Assembly (NCBI GenBank): GCA_009787945.1
Contig: WQSI01000018.1
Span: 5,843 to 21,617 of the forward strand
Reading direction: 5' to 3'
Length of the DNA: 15,775 nt
Source: Defluviitaleaceae bacterium
GTDB lineage: Bacteria > Bacillota > Clostridia > Lachnospirales > WRAX01
The position numbers and the translations under genes are program-made. How positions within the stretch are numbered: position 1 is the stretch's first letter; every line of letters begins with the position of its first letter. Positions 15,052 through 15,775 of the stretch are shown one piece after another. Under the pieces are notes generated by a model. It ran no database searches. It saw nothing but the letters and a program-made list of their open reading frames with translations, and was not told the DNA's origin.

Positions 15052-15693
15052 ATGTCAAACACAAAAATGAAAGAAAGGCTAAAGGGTGCTGTTATTGGTG
15101 GCTTGCTGGTTGGGGTTGTTGCTATTGCTGTGCCAGCCGTTGCCCGTGTTGCCCAAGAAAATATAACCGTAAATTTTAGAAACATTGGCGTTGCCGTTGA
15201 TGGAGTGATGGTTCAGCTAGAAAACCAACCATTTATATTTGACGGCAGAACTTACCTGCCCACCCGTGACGTAGCGGAAGCGGTGGGCTTTGATGTGACA
15301 TGGGACGAAGCCACAAGCGTAGTCCATTTAACCAGCCGCGAAATACCAGTTGTTTCGCCGTCTTATCCAACGCATATTGCACCTCCAGTAACCCAGGGCA
15401 ATCAAGGTGGCGGAGGTCAGAGCAGCCAACAAGGTCACAGACCCCAAAATCCAGCTGTTTCCATGGACGAAGCCATCCGCATTGCTTATGCAGATTTAGC
15501 CCAAAGGGGCATGACTGGTGCTGTTCATCATGGCGATTCTGGCATGGATTGGGAGAGGGGTCAGTGGGTTTGGGAACTTACCTTCAGAAGCGACCCAAAT
15601 CTGCGTGGGCGCGGATATGATATTGAGTTTTATATAAACGTTGAAACTGGCGCAGTTGTCAAGTTTGAATGGGATATAGCAAACGCACCTTGA
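15052..15693 (+). CDS. exported protein with copper-amine-oxidase-N-like stalk domain and PepSY domain
   Basis: A 213-residue protein. A basic start (KMKERLKG) and hydrophobic stretch at about 12-30, ending VPAVARVAQE, form a signal peptide or membrane anchor. Residues about 37-95 resemble the copper amine oxidase N-terminal-like (stalk) domain common in clostridial surface proteins: GVMVQLENQPFIFDGRTYLPTRDVAEAVGF, broken here as VMVQLENQPF then RTYLPTRDVAEAVGF. A Gly/Gln/Pro-rich linker spans about 96-134. Residues 135-213 look like a PepSY domain (MDEAIRIAYADL, WVWELTF, DIEFYINVETGAVVKFEWD). AAGGAGG (15037-15043) lies 8 nt before the ATG, and the gene starts 28 nt after the protease, so it is probably the third gene of the operon. 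It may be the ligand, inhibitor or co-sensor of the protease (inference). Confidence 0.85.
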   Translation: MSNTKMKERLKGAVIGGLLVGVVAIAVPAVARVAQENITVNFRNIGVAVDGVMVQLENQPFIFDGRTYLPTRDVAEAVGFDVTWDEATSVVHLTSREIPVVSPSYPTHIAPPVTQGNQGGGGQSSQQGHRPQNPAVSMDEAIRIAYADLAQRGMTGAVHHGDSGMDWERGQWVWELTFRSDPNLRGRGYDIEFYINVETGAVVKFEWDIANAP

Positions 15694-15695
15694 AA

Positions 15696-15761
15696 CCCAT
15701 GGTGCAGAGGGAAGCCCGTCGCCAGAGGGCGTAAGGGCGTTTTGACCGATAGCAGCATGGG
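15696..15761 (+). other. nested stem structure after the PepSY operon (terminator or unknown structured RNA)
   Basis: Three nested helices are visible. The outer one pairs CCCATGGTGC (15696-15705) with GCAGCATGGG (15752-15761), with one G-G mismatch. The middle one pairs GCCC (15714-15717) with GGGC (15735-15738). The inner one is CGCC-AGAG-GGCG (15720-15731). The middle helix is followed by GTTTT (15739-15743), which could act as a weak terminator. The base composition is more GC-rich than the rest of the intergenic DNA. I recognise no known RNA family, and the window ends 14 nt beyond. Confidence 0.4.
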
Positions 15762-15775
15762 ATTGAAAGGACGTT

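Noticed and set aside
15694..15775. Known riboswitch, RNase P, tmRNA or group II intron end
   Set aside because: I compared the sequence with remembered conserved cores of these RNAs and found no convincing match, so I report only the visible helices.
1..15775. CRISPR array, insertion sequence, tRNA or rRNA gene
   Set aside because: No regularly spaced repeats, transposase-like frames, terminal repeats with target duplications, or tRNA/rRNA-like sequence were seen on either strand.

Overview
The window is about 15.8 kb of tightly packed bacterial chromosome. Strong AGGAGG-type ribosome binding sites, sigma-A-like promoters, moderate GC, and the miaB - YlbF-family - mutS - miaA run all suggest a Firmicute, most likely an anaerobic member of the class Clostridia. 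I cannot name the species.

Layout. Positions 1-431 (minus) hold the 5' part of a YczE/YitT-like membrane protein gene. It diverges from ileS (540-3662, plus) through an intergenic region in which two opposed promoters share one palindromic -35 hexamer. ileS is followed by an ArsC/Spx-fold gene and a DUF2809 membrane protein gene. These converge on truA (minus, 4419-5159), whose probable terminator lies inside its own last codons. Upstream of truA on the minus strand is a peroxide-defence pair. One gene is an AhpC-type 2-Cys peroxiredoxin (6908-7483). The other is a 547-residue flavoprotein (5238-6881) that looks like AhpF with its domains in reversed order: thioredoxin-reductase core first, CxxC-bearing tandem thioredoxin folds last. 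Back-to-back promoters at 7537-7602 separate this pair from the plus-strand tRNA-modification and repair operon.

That operon is miaB - YlbF-family - mutS - miaA - smpB (7635-13134), with overlapping genes and coupled starts. The two usual residents mutL and hfq are absent. miaA has no ATG, GTG, TTG or CTG upstream of its P-loop. The only start that fits the ribosome binding site is ATC at 11754, and one base change (C to G at 11756) would recreate a standard ATGA stop/start overlap with mutS. A terminator follows smpB.

The last part (13163-15693) is a separate transcription unit. It encodes a BlaI/MecI-type repressor with two matching operator-like dyads at its promoter, a BlaR1-type M56 membrane metalloprotease whose outer sensor is a PepSY-like module rather than a penicillin-binding domain, and an exported protein with a copper-amine-oxidase-N-like stalk domain plus another PepSY domain. 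This is the best candidate for an under-described signalling system. The final 80 bases fold into a nested structure of unknown identity. No tRNA, rRNA, CRISPR array or insertion sequence is visible, and no stretch over 300 bases lacks a gene.
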